Shown: piece by piece, positions 7,706-15,837 of the stretch
Layout: each line of letters begins with the position of its first letter
Position numbering within the stretch: position 1 is the stretch's first letter
Assembly (NCBI GenBank): GCA_903819815.1
Contig: CAIJFC010000114.1
Location: 1 to 29,164 of the forward strand
DNA length: 29,164 nucleotides
Reading direction: 5' to 3'
Source: an uncultured Bacteroidota bacterium
Lineage (GTDB): Bacteria > Bacteroidota > Bacteroidia > Flavobacteriales > Flavobacteriaceae
The notes under the pieces: model-generated
Databases searched by the model: none
What the model was told of the DNA's origin: nothing
What the model saw: only the letters and a program-made list of their open reading frames with translations
Position numbers and translations under genes: made by a program

Positions 7706-8053
7706 TTATTTTTGTTTTGATGTGATTATTATTTTATTTGCAATTCTTGATATGTTGTTTATTTGTTCTAATAATTCGTCTACATTTGGATAATTATTTG
7801 AAAATTTACAAAGTTCTAACCAGTAAATTGTTTCTTCAATTTCTTTAGCTGAAATTTTGAATTTATGAATAAAATCAGCTTTACTTTCAGCATTTTGAGC
7901 TTCTCTAATATTTGCGCCAATTGAAGTTCCAGATTTTAATAATTGATTTGCAACCACAAATTTTTTAATGTCTTGCAAGCTCTCACAATATTTAATAATT
8001 TCAAGAGCAAACTTAAAAGTTAAGGTTACAATAATATTTTCTCTGTTCTACAT
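7706..8053 (-). pseudogene. Four-helix-bundle protein (23S rRNA IVP family), stop at codon 2
   Basis: Reading from ATG at 8053-8051, the second codon is TAG (8050-8048). The same frame then continues for 114 codons (NRENIIVTLTFKFALEIIKY...) to TAA at 7708-7706. The product matches the four-helix-bundle family related to proteins encoded by 23S rRNA intervening sequences: SGTSIGANIREAQNAESKADFIHKFKI is the hallmark, followed by ETIYWLELCK. Family members are about 115-125 residues, so the full reading including the first helix (FALEIIKYCESL) has the right length but cannot start normally. A TTG at 7978 would give 90 residues lacking most of helix 1. Alternatives are an ATT start, stop read-through, or a sequencing error. 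The intact body suggests the change is recent. The gene sits between sufB and sufC, flanked by AT repeats. Confidence 0.65.
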
Positions 8054-8057
8054 TTAC

Positions 8058-8086
8058 AAATTTTCAAATTAAAAAATTTTCAAATT
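8058..8086. repeat. Direct 13-nt repeat AAATTTTCAAATT between sufB and the four-helix gene
   Basis: AAATTTTCAAATT occurs perfectly at 8058-8070 and 8074-8086. It begins 5 nt behind the sufB stop (8091-8093) on the operon strand and ends just before the ATG at 8053. Each copy is itself nearly palindromic. It resembles the ATTTGGAA-type repeat on the far side of the four-helix gene. Confidence 0.6.
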
Positions 8087-8090
8087 ATCC

Positions 8091-9539
8091 TTAACCAACA
8101 CTTCCTTCCAAACTAATTTCTAACAACTTCTGCGCTTCAACGGCAAATTCCATTGGCAACTTATTCAAAACTTCTTTACTGAAACCGTTTACGATTAAAG
8201 CGATGGCTTTTTCGGTAGGAATTCCACGTTGGTTGCAATAAAAAACTTGGTCTTCACCTATTTTACTCGTTGTCGCTTCGTGTTCTATTTTGGCAGAGGT
8301 GTTTTTACTTTCGATGTACGGAAAGGTGTGTGCGCCACAATTATTTCCCATTAATAAGGAATCACATTGTGAGAAATTCCTTGCATTGTCTGCGCCAGAA
8401 CCAATTTTCACCAAACCTCTGTAACTGTTTTGTGATTTTCCCGCTGAAATTCCTTTAGAAATAATGGTCGATTTGGTGTTTTTCCCGATATGAATCATTT
8501 TTGTTCCTGTATCGGCTTGTTGGAAATTATTAGTCACGGCAATCGAATAAAATTCTCCAACCGAATTATCGCCTTTTAGAACCACAGAAGGATATTTCCA
8601 AGTTACCGCAGATCCTGTTTCAACTTGTGTCCAAGAAATTTTTGCGTTTTTCTCACAAATCCCTCTTTTGGTAACAAAATTGAATACCCCTCCAACTCCT
8701 TCTTTGTTTCCTGGATACCAGTTTTGAACGGTAGAATATTTTATTTCGGCATCTTCCATTGCTATCAATTCTACAACAGCCGCATGCAATTGATTTTCAT
8801 CACGACTTGGCGCGGTACAGCCTTCAAGATACGAAACATAACTTCCTTCGTCTGCTATTAACAATGTTCTTTCAAATTGTCCCGTTCCTGCTTGATTGAT
8901 TCGGAAATAGGTTGAAAGTTCCATTGGGCAACGAACTCCTTTTGGAATATAACAAAACGACCCGTCCGAGAAAACAGCCGAATTTAATGCGGCATAAAAA
9001 TTGTCTTTTTGAGGAACAACCGTTCCAAGATATTTACGAACTAATTCTGGATATTCTCGAATTGCCTCAGAGATACTCATGAAAATGATTCCTTTTTCAG
9101 CCAGTGTTTTTTTGAATGTTGTTGCAACAGAAACAGAGTCAACTACAATGTCCATTGCCACATTATTCATCATTTTTTGTTCGTCAACAGAGATTCCTAA
9201 CTTTTTATACATTTCTAAAAGTTCAGGATCTACATCGTCCAAAGTTTTATTAGGATCTACTGCTTTGGGAGCAGAATAATAGGAAATGGCTTGAAAATCA
9301 GGTTTGGTGTAATGAACATTCGCCCATTCAGGCTCTATCATTTCTTGCCAAGCGCGGAAAGATTCAATTCTCCAATCGGTCATCCACTCAGGCTCTTCTT
9401 TTTTGAGGGAAATAGCACGAACAATGTCTTCATTTAAGCCAATTGGAAATGTTTCCGATTGTAAATCAGTATAAAATCCGTATTCGTATTCTTTGTTTTC
9501 GAGTTCGATTTTTAAATCGTCTTCCGTATATTTACTCAT
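8091..9539 (-). CDS. sufB: Fe-S cluster assembly protein SufB
   Basis: SufB is the core scaffold subunit where the nascent Fe-S cluster forms with sulfur from SufSE. The 482-residue protein has the expected length and motifs: YEYGFYTDLQSE near the N-terminus, PKGVRCPMELSTYFRIN, EGCTAPSRDENQLHAAV, the conserved SQCDSLLMGNNCGAHTFPYIE with C401, and FYCNQRGIPTEKA near the C-terminus. It starts 13 nt behind sufA, so the two are tightly coupled. Behind it come the AT repeat and the disrupted four-helix-bundle gene. Confidence 0.98.
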   Translation of the reverse strand: MSKYTEDDLKIELENKEYEYGFYTDLQSETFPIGLNEDIVRAISLKKEEPEWMTDWRIESFRAWQEMIEPEWANVHYTKPDFQAISYYSAPKAVDPNKTLDDVDPELLEMYKKLGISVDEQKMMNNVAMDIVVDSVSVATTFKKTLAEKGIIFMSISEAIREYPELVRKYLGTVVPQKDNFYAALNSAVFSDGSFCYIPKGVRCPMELSTYFRINQAGTGQFERTLLIADEGSYVSYLEGCTAPSRDENQLHAAVVELIAMEDAEIKYSTVQNWYPGNKEGVGGVFNFVTKRGICEKNAKISWTQVETGSAVTWKYPSVVLKGDNSVGEFYSIAVTNNFQQADTGTKMIHIGKNTKSTIISKGISAGKSQNSYRGLVKIGSGADNARNFSQCDSLLMGNNCGAHTFPYIESKNTSAKIEHEATTSKIGEDQVFYCNQRGIPTEKAIALIVNGFSKEVLNKLPMEFAVEAQKLLEISLEGSVG

Positions 9540-9552
9540 TTATTTTAACTAT

Positions 9553-9882
9553 TTATAGTGAGAAAGATTCCCCGCAACCACAAGTTCTACTTGCATTTGG
9601 ATTATTAAAAACAAATCCTTTACCGTTTAAACCGCCTGAAAATTCTAAAATGGTTCCTGCTAAATACAAGAACGATTTTTTTTCTACTGCAATTCGAACA
9701 TTATTTACTTCAAAAACTTTATCGGTTTCTCCAATTTGTTTGTCAAATTTTAATTCATAGGACAATCCTGAACAACCCCCACTTTTAACACCAACACGAA
9801 CATAATCAACGGTTGCGTCAAAACCATCGTCTTTCATCATGTCGACAATTTTTTTACTAGCTGTATCTGAAACTTGTATCAT
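9553..9882 (-). CDS. sufA: A-type Fe-S carrier (HesB/IscA/SufA family)
   Basis: A-type carriers receive a cluster from the scaffold and hand it to apoproteins. The 109-residue protein has the three family cysteines: C37 in SGGCSGLSYEL and C101/C103 in the C-terminal CGCGESFSL. It is the first gene of the suf operon, with its ATG at 9882 about 60 nt downstream of a consensus promoter. The symbol sufA follows from the operon; by sequence alone IscA or ErpA could not be told apart. Confidence 0.94.
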   Translation of the reverse strand: MIQVSDTASKKIVDMMKDDGFDATVDYVRVGVKSGGCSGLSYELKFDKQIGETDKVFEVNNVRIAVEKKSFLYLAGTILEFSGGLNGKGFVFNNPNASRTCGCGESFSL

Positions 9883-9911
9883 TTATTGATTTATTTTGAA
9901 AATTAAACTCT

Positions 9912-9923
9912 AGGAAAATTCCT
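9912..9923. promoter_or_regulatory. Short palindrome in the suf leader (possible operator)
   Basis: AGGAA-AA-TTCCT is a perfect 5-bp inverted repeat with a 2-bp spacer. It lies between the predicted suf transcription start (about 9943) and the sufA ATG. The position would suit a repressor site or a small leader structure. No regulator gene is nearby and no known motif is claimed. Confidence 0.25.
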
Positions 9924-9949
9924 TATTTTGATTTTGTCTAAATAAAGGG

Positions 9950-9981
9950 CAAAGATATTACATTAAAATGTTTTTCTCCAA
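9950..9981 (-). promoter_or_regulatory. suf operon promoter
   Basis: On the minus strand the -7 box TATCTTTG (9957-9950) fits TAnnTTTG and a TTG -33 element lies at 9981-9979, with a 21-nt spacer inside the usual range. Predicted start about 9943, giving a leader of roughly 60 nt. This is the only good promoter seen in front of the suf genes, supporting one long transcript. The rest of the 9883-10093 interval is AT-rich and holds no gene. Confidence 0.7.
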
Positions 9982-10093
9982 TTACTTCAATACTTTTTAA
10001 CGAATTTTTTTATATAAAAATTGAATTTTCTTCGGAATAAAGCCATTGATATTTCATAAATTGCAACACAAAATAAACTAATGTATTTAAATC

Positions 10094-10954
10094 ATGAAAT
10101 TATATCCCATTGAATCTGGAAATTTTAAGTTGGATGGAGGTGCCATGTTTGGCGTTGTTCCGAAAACACTTTGGAATAAAACCAATCCCGCTGATGAAAA
10201 CAACCTAATTGATATTGCCGCAAGGTGTTTGCTAATTGAAGAGGGCAATCGCTTAATTTTGATTGATACTGGAATGGGAAACAAACAATCGGAGAAATTT
10301 TTCAGCTATTATTCCCTTTGGGGAACTCATTCTATAGATAAATCATTAGCAAAATATGGATTTCACCGAGATGATATTACCGATGTTTTTATGACGCACT
10401 TGCATTTTGATCATTGTGGCGGAAGTGTTAATTGGAATTCCGACAAAACGGGTTATGAAATTGCATTTAAAAATGCAAAATATTGGACTAATGAAAATCA
10501 TTGGGAATGGGCTACAAAGCCAAATTCTAGAGAAAAAGCGTCGTTCTTACATGAAAATATCATCCCAATTCAAGAAAGCGGTCAATTAAATTTTATTCAA
10601 AAATCGGAAGGCGATTTTCTTGAAAAATCAGAACTTGGATTTGGCATTTTCTTTGCCGATGGTCATACTGAAAAACAGATGCTCCCTCACATTAAATTCC
10701 AAGATAAAACGATTGTTTTCTGCGCTGATTTATTGGCTACTGCCGGACATATTCCAATTCCATATGTAATGGGATATGACACCAGGCCGCTTTTAACATT
10801 GGGCGAAAAGGCTAAGTTTATGAACGCTGCCGCAGATAACAATTACTATTTATTTTTAGAACACGATGCACATAATGAAATAATTACTGTTGAAAAAACA
10901 GAAAAAGGGGTTCGATTAAAAGAGGTGTTTTCCTGTAATGACATCTTAAAATAG
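10094..10954 (+). CDS. MBL-fold metallo-hydrolase
   Basis: A 286-residue metallo-beta-lactamase-fold protein with a dinuclear metal site: HLHFDHCGG with H102, H104, D106 and H107, then FADGHTEKQ, the bridging-Asp segment FCADLLATAGHIP, and a late histidine in FLEHDAHNE. The DTGMGN segment after ILI is typical of lactonase-like members. There is no signal peptide, so it acts in the cytosol. The substrate cannot be told from sequence; the general layout recalls quorum-quenching lactonases (AiiA type), but that is a fold-level resemblance. No TAnnTTTG box is found just upstream. The next gene has its own promoter. Confidence 0.88.
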   Translation: MKLYPIESGNFKLDGGAMFGVVPKTLWNKTNPADENNLIDIAARCLLIEEGNRLILIDTGMGNKQSEKFFSYYSLWGTHSIDKSLAKYGFHRDDITDVFMTHLHFDHCGGSVNWNSDKTGYEIAFKNAKYWTNENHWEWATKPNSREKASFLHENIIPIQESGQLNFIQKSEGDFLEKSELGFGIFFADGHTEKQMLPHIKFQDKTIVFCADLLATAGHIPIPYVMGYDTRPLLTLGEKAKFMNAAADNNYYLFLEHDAHNEIITVEKTEKGVRLKEVFSCNDILK

Positions 10955-10966
10955 TGTTAATCAATA

Positions 10967-10997
10967 TTGTGAAATCGAATATCTTAAAGTATTTTTG
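10967..10997 (+). promoter_or_regulatory. Promoter of the S8 protease gene
   Basis: TTG at 10967-10969, a 20-nt spacer and TATTTTTG at 10990-10997 match the Flavobacterium TTG-N17-23-TAnnTTTG pattern. The ATG at 11022 follows 24 nt behind. The TTG at 10995 that could lengthen the reading frame is part of this -7 box, which argues against its use as a start. Confidence 0.7.
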
Positions 10998-11021
10998 AAA
11001 CGTAATTTTAACAAAACCAAC

Positions 11022-12641
11022 ATGAAATTAATTAAATTAACTTATTTATCGCTAATTGCCGCATTAACTTTGTCGCTTTCAGCAAATGCGCAATCGACTG
11101 AAAAAGTTGCTGTTGCAAAAAATGGAGCATTAACTGAAAACGAGCTTAAAAGATGGAGCCATCTCGATTTAGTAAAAGACAGTATTCCTGGAATGAGCGT
11201 TGATAAAGTTTATTCTGAATTATTAAAAGGAAAAACATCCGCTCCAGTTATTGTAGGAATTGTAGATTCGGGCGTAGATATTGAGCATGAGGATTTGAAA
11301 TCGGTGATTTGGACAAATAAAAATGAGATACCAGGAAATAAAATTGATGACGATAAAAACGGCTATGTAGATGACGTTCACGGATGGAATTTCTTAGGAA
11401 ATTGTACCAAAGAAAATTACGAATACGAGAGAATTATCAATAACAAAAAATTAGTTGATGAAGCTACTTATTTAAAAGCAAAAGCGATTAATGACGGTAA
11501 AATTGAAGAAGCAAATCAAACGAAATTTCAAATTGAACTTGCTTTAAATGGAACTAAAAAAGCGGATGAAACACTAGCAAAATTATTGGGAAAACCGACT
11601 TATACCGCTGAAGAATTAGATGCTATAGGTTCTACTGATCCTGAAGTGGTTCAAAGTGTTACTATAATGAAACAAATGCTTTCTTACGGATTAAGCGTTG
11701 CCGATTTGAAAAAAGAAATTGAGAAAGAATTGGAATCTTACATTAAAGTTCAAAGCGGTGAAAATTTAAAAACCAATTACAGAAAAGTAGTGGGTGATAA
11801 TCCTGATGATATTAAAGATACCAAATATGGTGACAATAATGTTATGGGGCCAGACAAAGAAGAAATTCTTCACGGAACGCACGTTGCTGGTATTGTAGCA
11901 CAAGTTAGAAACAACAAAATTGGTGGTGACGGAATTGCCAATAATGTTCAAATTCTTACTGTTCGTGCGGTTCCTGATGGAGACGAGTACGATAAAGATA
12001 TTGCACTAGGAATTCGTTATGCAGTTGATAACGGTGCAAAAGTGATAAACGGAAGTTTCGGGAAAGCATTTTCTCCTCATAAACAATGGGTTTACGATGC
12101 AATTAAATATGCTGAATCTAAAGATGTATTGATAGTTCACGCCGCAGGAAACGACGCAAAAGATATCGATAAAGAAGATAATTTTCCAAACGATTCTGAC
12201 GATAAAGTAACAGAGTTTGCAGACAATATGATTACTGTTGGTGCCTTAAATTATGAATATGGAACTAATGTAGTTGCTGATTTCTCTAATTACGGAAAAT
12301 TAAATGTTGATGTTTTTGCACCTGGAGTTAAAATATATGCTTCTACACCTAATAATACGTACCAATTTTTACAAGGAACATCAATGGCTTCGCCTAATGT
12401 TGCTGGAGTTGCAGCGTTAATTCGTTCTTATTATCCAACGTTAACTGCTAAACAAGTAAAGCACATTTTGATGGATTCTGGAACGGCAATTACTACTGAA
12501 GTTACTATTGGAGGTGATCCAAGTAATAATCGTCCATTTTCACAATTATCACAATCCGGAAAAATGGTAAACGCCTATAATGCTATGGTTATGGCTGAAA
12601 AATTAGCTAAAAAACCAGCTCCAGTAAAAATAAAAGGATAA
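11022..12641 (+). CDS. Secreted S8 family (subtilisin-like) serine protease
   Basis: A 539-residue exported protease. A signal peptide (MKLIKLTYLSLIAALTLSLS, then ANAQS) is followed by the S8 domain with catalytic D82 (GIVDSGVDIEHEDL), H284 (HGTHVAGI), oxyanion-hole N377 (HAAGND) and S454 (GTSMASPNVAG). The stretch between D82 and H284 is about 200 residues, against roughly 30 in subtilisin. It is rich in Lys and Glu and probably forms an inserted helical subdomain. The frame is open nine codons further upstream to a TTG, but ATG at 11022 gives the clean signal peptide and a short leader. No C-terminal type IX sorting domain is evident (ends AEKLAKKPAPVKIKG). A terminator follows. The substrate is unknown; nutrient or cell-envelope proteolysis is likely. 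Confidence 0.94.
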   Translation: MKLIKLTYLSLIAALTLSLSANAQSTEKVAVAKNGALTENELKRWSHLDLVKDSIPGMSVDKVYSELLKGKTSAPVIVGIVDSGVDIEHEDLKSVIWTNKNEIPGNKIDDDKNGYVDDVHGWNFLGNCTKENYEYERIINNKKLVDEATYLKAKAINDGKIEEANQTKFQIELALNGTKKADETLAKLLGKPTYTAEELDAIGSTDPEVVQSVTIMKQMLSYGLSVADLKKEIEKELESYIKVQSGENLKTNYRKVVGDNPDDIKDTKYGDNNVMGPDKEEILHGTHVAGIVAQVRNNKIGGDGIANNVQILTVRAVPDGDEYDKDIALGIRYAVDNGAKVINGSFGKAFSPHKQWVYDAIKYAESKDVLIVHAAGNDAKDIDKEDNFPNDSDDKVTEFADNMITVGALNYEYGTNVVADFSNYGKLNVDVFAPGVKIYASTPNNTYQFLQGTSMASPNVAGVAALIRSYYPTLTAKQVKHILMDSGTAITTEVTIGGDPSNNRPFSQLSQSGKMVNAYNAMVMAEKLAKKPAPVKIKG

Positions 12642-12659
12642 AAAATAATTCAACTTACC

Positions 12660-12704
12660 AATAAGCTTGCAGGAATTTTATATATTTCGGCAAGCTTATT
12701 TTTT
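12660..12704 (+). terminator. Rho-independent terminator behind the S8 protease
   Basis: An 11-bp perfect stem, AATAAGCTTGC (12660-12670) with GCAAGCTTATT (12690-12700), encloses a 19-nt loop. The last stem Ts run into four more Ts. It lies 18 nt after the stop codon. The loop is longer than usual. Confidence 0.65.
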
Positions 12705-12727
12705 AATAGTAATACCTTTCTTCCCTT

Positions 12728-14602
12728 ATGAAAAAATTCTTTGTGCTTTCCCTAATTATTATGAACATTGGGAATGTTGTTTCTCAAAATACTAACTATT
12801 GGCAACAAAAGGTAGATTACAAAATGGAAGTTTCCATCGATGTAAAAACCTTTTTATATAAAGGAAAACAAGAATTAGTTTACACCAATAATTCAAATGA
12901 TACTCTAAAAAAAGTATATTATCATTTGTTCAATAATGCTTTTCAACCCGGAAGCGAAATGGATATGAGATTACAAAATATCAAAGATCCTGATGCTAGA
13001 ATGGTGACCAAAGTTAAAGTGGGTGATAAAGAAGTAAAAGAAAGTAGAATAAAAAGTTTAAAACCAAATGAAATTGGATTTTTACATGTTTCCAATTTTA
13101 AACAAGATGGTGTTGCTGCCGTTGCAAAAGAAGTGGAAACCATTCTAGAGGTTACGTTGGTGAAAGCCCTTTTGCCAGGACAAAAAACAACTTTAACTTT
13201 AGATTTTGACGGGCAAGTTCCTGTTCAAATTCGTCGTTCGGGTCGAAATAATAAAGAAGGCGTAGAACTTTCGATGGCACAATGGTATCCAAAAATTGCC
13301 GAATTTGATTTTGAAGGATGGCACGCAGACCCTTACATTGCTAGAGAATTTCACGGCGTTTGGGGAAATTTTGATGTAAAAATTACCATTGATAAAGACT
13401 ATGTTATAGGGGGTTCCGGTTATTTGCAAAACAAAAACGAAATGGGTCACGGCTATCAAGATGCCGGAATAAATGTGGTTTACCCAAAGAAAACGAAAGC
13501 ACTAACTTGGCATTTTATTGCGCCAAACGTACACGATTTTACTTGGGCCGCCGATAAAAATTATCTTCACGATATAGCGCAAGTTCCTAATGGTGCAACA
13601 CTTCATTTTTTATATAAAAACAATCCGAAAATTATTGAAAACTGGAAAAAAGTGCAATCTAAAACAGTTGAATTGATGCAGTTTTATAATGCTACCGTAG
13701 GGAAATATCCTTACGAACAATATTCTGTAATTCAAGGTGGCGATGGCGGAATGGAATATGCAATGTGTACTTTAATTTTAGGTGAAGGCACATTTGACGG
13801 ACTTCTTGGCGTTATTGCGCATGAAATAGGACACTCGTGGTTCCAACACATATTGGCTTCAAATGAAAGCAAACACGGATGGATGGACGAAGGATTTACT
13901 TCATTTATAGAAGATTTAGGAATGAATGAATTGGCTGAAAAGAAATCGGATAACCCATTTGAAGGAAGCTATAAAAGTTATATGAATATGGCCAACTCTG
14001 GCAAAGAACAACCGCAAGGAACTCATGCTGATCGATTTGACGAAAATAGAGTTTACAGCATTACTTCCTATAGTAAAGGCGAAGTTTTCTTGGCACAACT
14101 TCAATACCTCATCGGAAAAGAAAATTTATATAAAACATTGAAGCGTTATTATTCCGAATTCAAGTTCAAACATCCAACACCAAATGATATCAAAAGAACT
14201 GCAGAACGAGTTTCGGGGGCAGAATTGGATTGGTATTTAACCGATTGGACGCTGACTACAAATACCATTGATTACGGTATAAAATCGGTGAATGAAGAGG
14301 GTGATGCTACAATAGTAAATCTAGAAAGAATAGGTAGAATGCCAATGCCAATAGATCTTGAGGTAGAATATTTAGATGGATCGAAAGAAGCATTTTATGT
14401 GCCTTTGCGAATGATGAGTTTTGTAAAAGACAATTCAAATCCTGCGATGAAAAGAACGATTTTGAACGATTGGGCTTGGGGAAATCCTAACTATCAATTT
14501 AAAATTCCAACTAATAAAGCCAACATTAAAAAAATCACAATTGATGCGAGTGGCTTTATGGCCGACGTGAAAAAAGACAACAATGTTTATGAATTGAAAT
14601 AA
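12728..14602 (+). CDS. M1 family zinc metallopeptidase (secreted)
   Basis: A 624-residue gluzincin of the M1 aminopeptidase-like family. It has a signal peptide (MKKFFVLSLIIMNIGNVVSQ), an N-terminal beta domain with YHLFNNAF, a GGMEY motif around M342 standing for the exopeptidase GAMEN, and the zinc site HEIGH at 365-369 with the third ligand E388 in WMDEGFTSF. A conserved Tyr-containing SYSKGEVFLAQL follows. It is likely periplasmic or exported and releases N-terminal residues from peptides. GGMEY in place of GAMEN is common in bacterial outliers of the family, so true aminopeptidase activity is inferred. The start follows the preceding terminator by 23 nt and no clear promoter box is seen. 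Confidence 0.93.
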   Translation: MKKFFVLSLIIMNIGNVVSQNTNYWQQKVDYKMEVSIDVKTFLYKGKQELVYTNNSNDTLKKVYYHLFNNAFQPGSEMDMRLQNIKDPDARMVTKVKVGDKEVKESRIKSLKPNEIGFLHVSNFKQDGVAAVAKEVETILEVTLVKALLPGQKTTLTLDFDGQVPVQIRRSGRNNKEGVELSMAQWYPKIAEFDFEGWHADPYIAREFHGVWGNFDVKITIDKDYVIGGSGYLQNKNEMGHGYQDAGINVVYPKKTKALTWHFIAPNVHDFTWAADKNYLHDIAQVPNGATLHFLYKNNPKIIENWKKVQSKTVELMQFYNATVGKYPYEQYSVIQGGDGGMEYAMCTLILGEGTFDGLLGVIAHEIGHSWFQHILASNESKHGWMDEGFTSFIEDLGMNELAEKKSDNPFEGSYKSYMNMANSGKEQPQGTHADRFDENRVYSITSYSKGEVFLAQLQYLIGKENLYKTLKRYYSEFKFKHPTPNDIKRTAERVSGAELDWYLTDWTLTTNTIDYGIKSVNEEGDATIVNLERIGRMPMPIDLEVEYLDGSKEAFYVPLRMMSFVKDNSNPAMKRTILNDWAWGNPNYQFKIPTNKANIKKITIDASGFMADVKKDNNVYELK

Positions 14603-14629
14603 AAATATCCCTATTTGTTTAGCATTTTA

Positions 14630-14637
14630 TATCTTTG
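14630..14637 (+). promoter_or_regulatory. Putative -7 box for lpxH
   Basis: TATCTTTG fits TAnnTTTG and ends 16 nt before the lpxH ATG. The nearest upstream TTG (14615-14617) is only 12 nt away, closer than the usual 17-23, so the -33 part is uncertain. Confidence 0.5.
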
Positions 14638-14653
14638 ATTTCAAATAACCAAC

Positions 14654-15415
14654 ATGCAACTACCTTCAAATAAAAAAATCTACTTTGCGTCCGACCAACA
14701 TTTTGGTGCGCCAACATCTGAATTGAGTTTTCCTAGAGAACAAAAATTTGTGACGTGGCTTGACGAAATTAAAGGGGATGCGGAAGCGATTTTTTTATTA
14801 GGCGATTTATTCGATTTTTGGTTTGAATATAAGACGGTTGTGCCCAAAGGATTTGTTCGTGTTTTAGGTAAACTAGCCGAAATTCGCGACAGCGGCATCC
14901 CAATTTATTTCTTTGTTGGAAACCATGATTTATGGATGAGCGACTACTTTGAAAAGGAGCTTAATATTCCTGTTTACCGCGATAATAAAGAATTTACTTT
15001 TAACCATAAAACTTTCCTAATTGGTCATGGCGACGGAAAAGGACCCGGCGATAAAGGCTATAAAAGAATGAAACGTGTTTTTACCAATTCCTTTTCAAAA
15101 GCTATATTTCGATGGATCCACCCTGATATTGGTATTAAATTAGGTCAATATTTATCTGTAAAAAACAAACTGATTTCTGGTGATGAAGATGTAAAATTTT
15201 TGGGAGAAGAAAACGAATGGTTGGTGCTTTATTCCAAAAGAAAATTAGAAACAAAACACTACAATTATTTGGTTTTTGGTCACCGTCATTTACCTATGAA
15301 AATTACTGTGGGAGAAAACTCTGAATATGTGAATTTAGGCGATTGGATTGGTTATTTTACCTACGGCGTTTTTGATGGAGAAAATTTTGAAATTAAGAAG
15401 TTTGAAACCAAATAA
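14654..15415 (+). CDS. lpxH: UDP-2,3-diacylglucosamine diphosphatase LpxH
   Basis: LpxH is a peripheral inner-membrane calcineurin-like phosphoesterase that cleaves UDP-2,3-diacylglucosamine to lipid X and UMP, the fourth step of lipid A synthesis. In 253 residues all metal-binding motifs are visible: SDQHFG with D14 and H16, LLGDLFDFWFE, VGNHDLWM, IGHGDGKGPGDKGYKRMKR and FGHRHLPM. The length is normal. The 3' 55 nt overlap the end of the convergent DUF2062 gene. Confidence 0.93.
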   Translation: MQLPSNKKIYFASDQHFGAPTSELSFPREQKFVTWLDEIKGDAEAIFLLGDLFDFWFEYKTVVPKGFVRVLGKLAEIRDSGIPIYFFVGNHDLWMSDYFEKELNIPVYRDNKEFTFNHKTFLIGHGDGKGPGDKGYKRMKRVFTNSFSKAIFRWIHPDIGIKLGQYLSVKNKLISGDEDVKFLGEENEWLVLYSKRKLETKHYNYLVFGHRHLPMKITVGENSEYVNLGDWIGYFTYGVFDGENFEIKKFETK

Positions 15416-15837
15416 ATCACGATAAAAAAGGGAACTGCCGTTAGCAGCCATCCTCCAAAACCACAAAGCAATTCAAAAGAAAGTTGGGAAAGTGTTCCAA
15501 AAAAACTATTCTGAAAAGAAGCGATTATTTCCTCAACGGAATGATGGGATTGAGGAACTGAAAAAATAAATTCTCCAATATTTATAAATGGTATAATCAT
15601 TAGAATTTGTAAAGGCCACGCTAAATAACTAATAGCAATCATTATTGGTAAATTCAATTTTCTTTTTAATGAAAGCACCGTTAATAAAAAAGTACTGACT
15701 CCTAAAATTGGAATAATAGAGAATAATGCCGAAACGAGAATGCTTTGCGTCAATTCTTTTGGTGTTAAACCTTGTTTAAAAAGCGCAACTGTTTTTGATT
15801 TTAAAGCGTGGAAATTCCAATTACTGATCGTTTTCAT
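15361..15837 (-). CDS. DUF2062 domain membrane protein
   Basis: A 158-residue protein with three to four hydrophobic segments (about residues 33-57, 64-88 and 118-150) resembling DUF2062 inner-membrane proteins of unknown role. GLTPKELTQSILVSALFSIIPILGVST near the N-terminus is typical of the family. Its ATG lies inside the last codons of the MFS gene (17-nt overlap), so it is likely translationally coupled. Its 3' end overlaps lpxH on the other strand by 55 nt. In some bacteria DUF2062 is fused to or near glycosyltransferases; no such gene is seen here. Confidence 0.85.
   Translation of the reverse strand: MKTISNWNFHALKSKTVALFKQGLTPKELTQSILVSALFSIIPILGVSTFLLTVLSLKRKLNLPIMIAISYLAWPLQILMIIPFINIGEFIFSVPQSHHSVEEIIASFQNSFFGTLSQLSFELLCGFGGWLLTAVPFFIVIYLVSNFLISKFSPSKTP

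Noticed and set aside
2376..9882. CRISPR-like or phage-like array from the repeated AT elements in the suf cluster
   Set aside because: The repeats are only two palindromes and short AT tandems at gene ends, without regular unique spacers or cas genes.
10995..11021. Longer N-terminus for the S8 protease from TTG 10995
   Set aside because: The TTG is the end of the TATTTTTG promoter box, and ATG 11022 begins a clean signal peptide.
12713..12720. TACCTTTC as a promoter box for the M1 peptidase gene
   Set aside because: The last base deviates from TAnnTTTG, no TTG lies at the -33 distance, and the transcript would start practically at the ATG.
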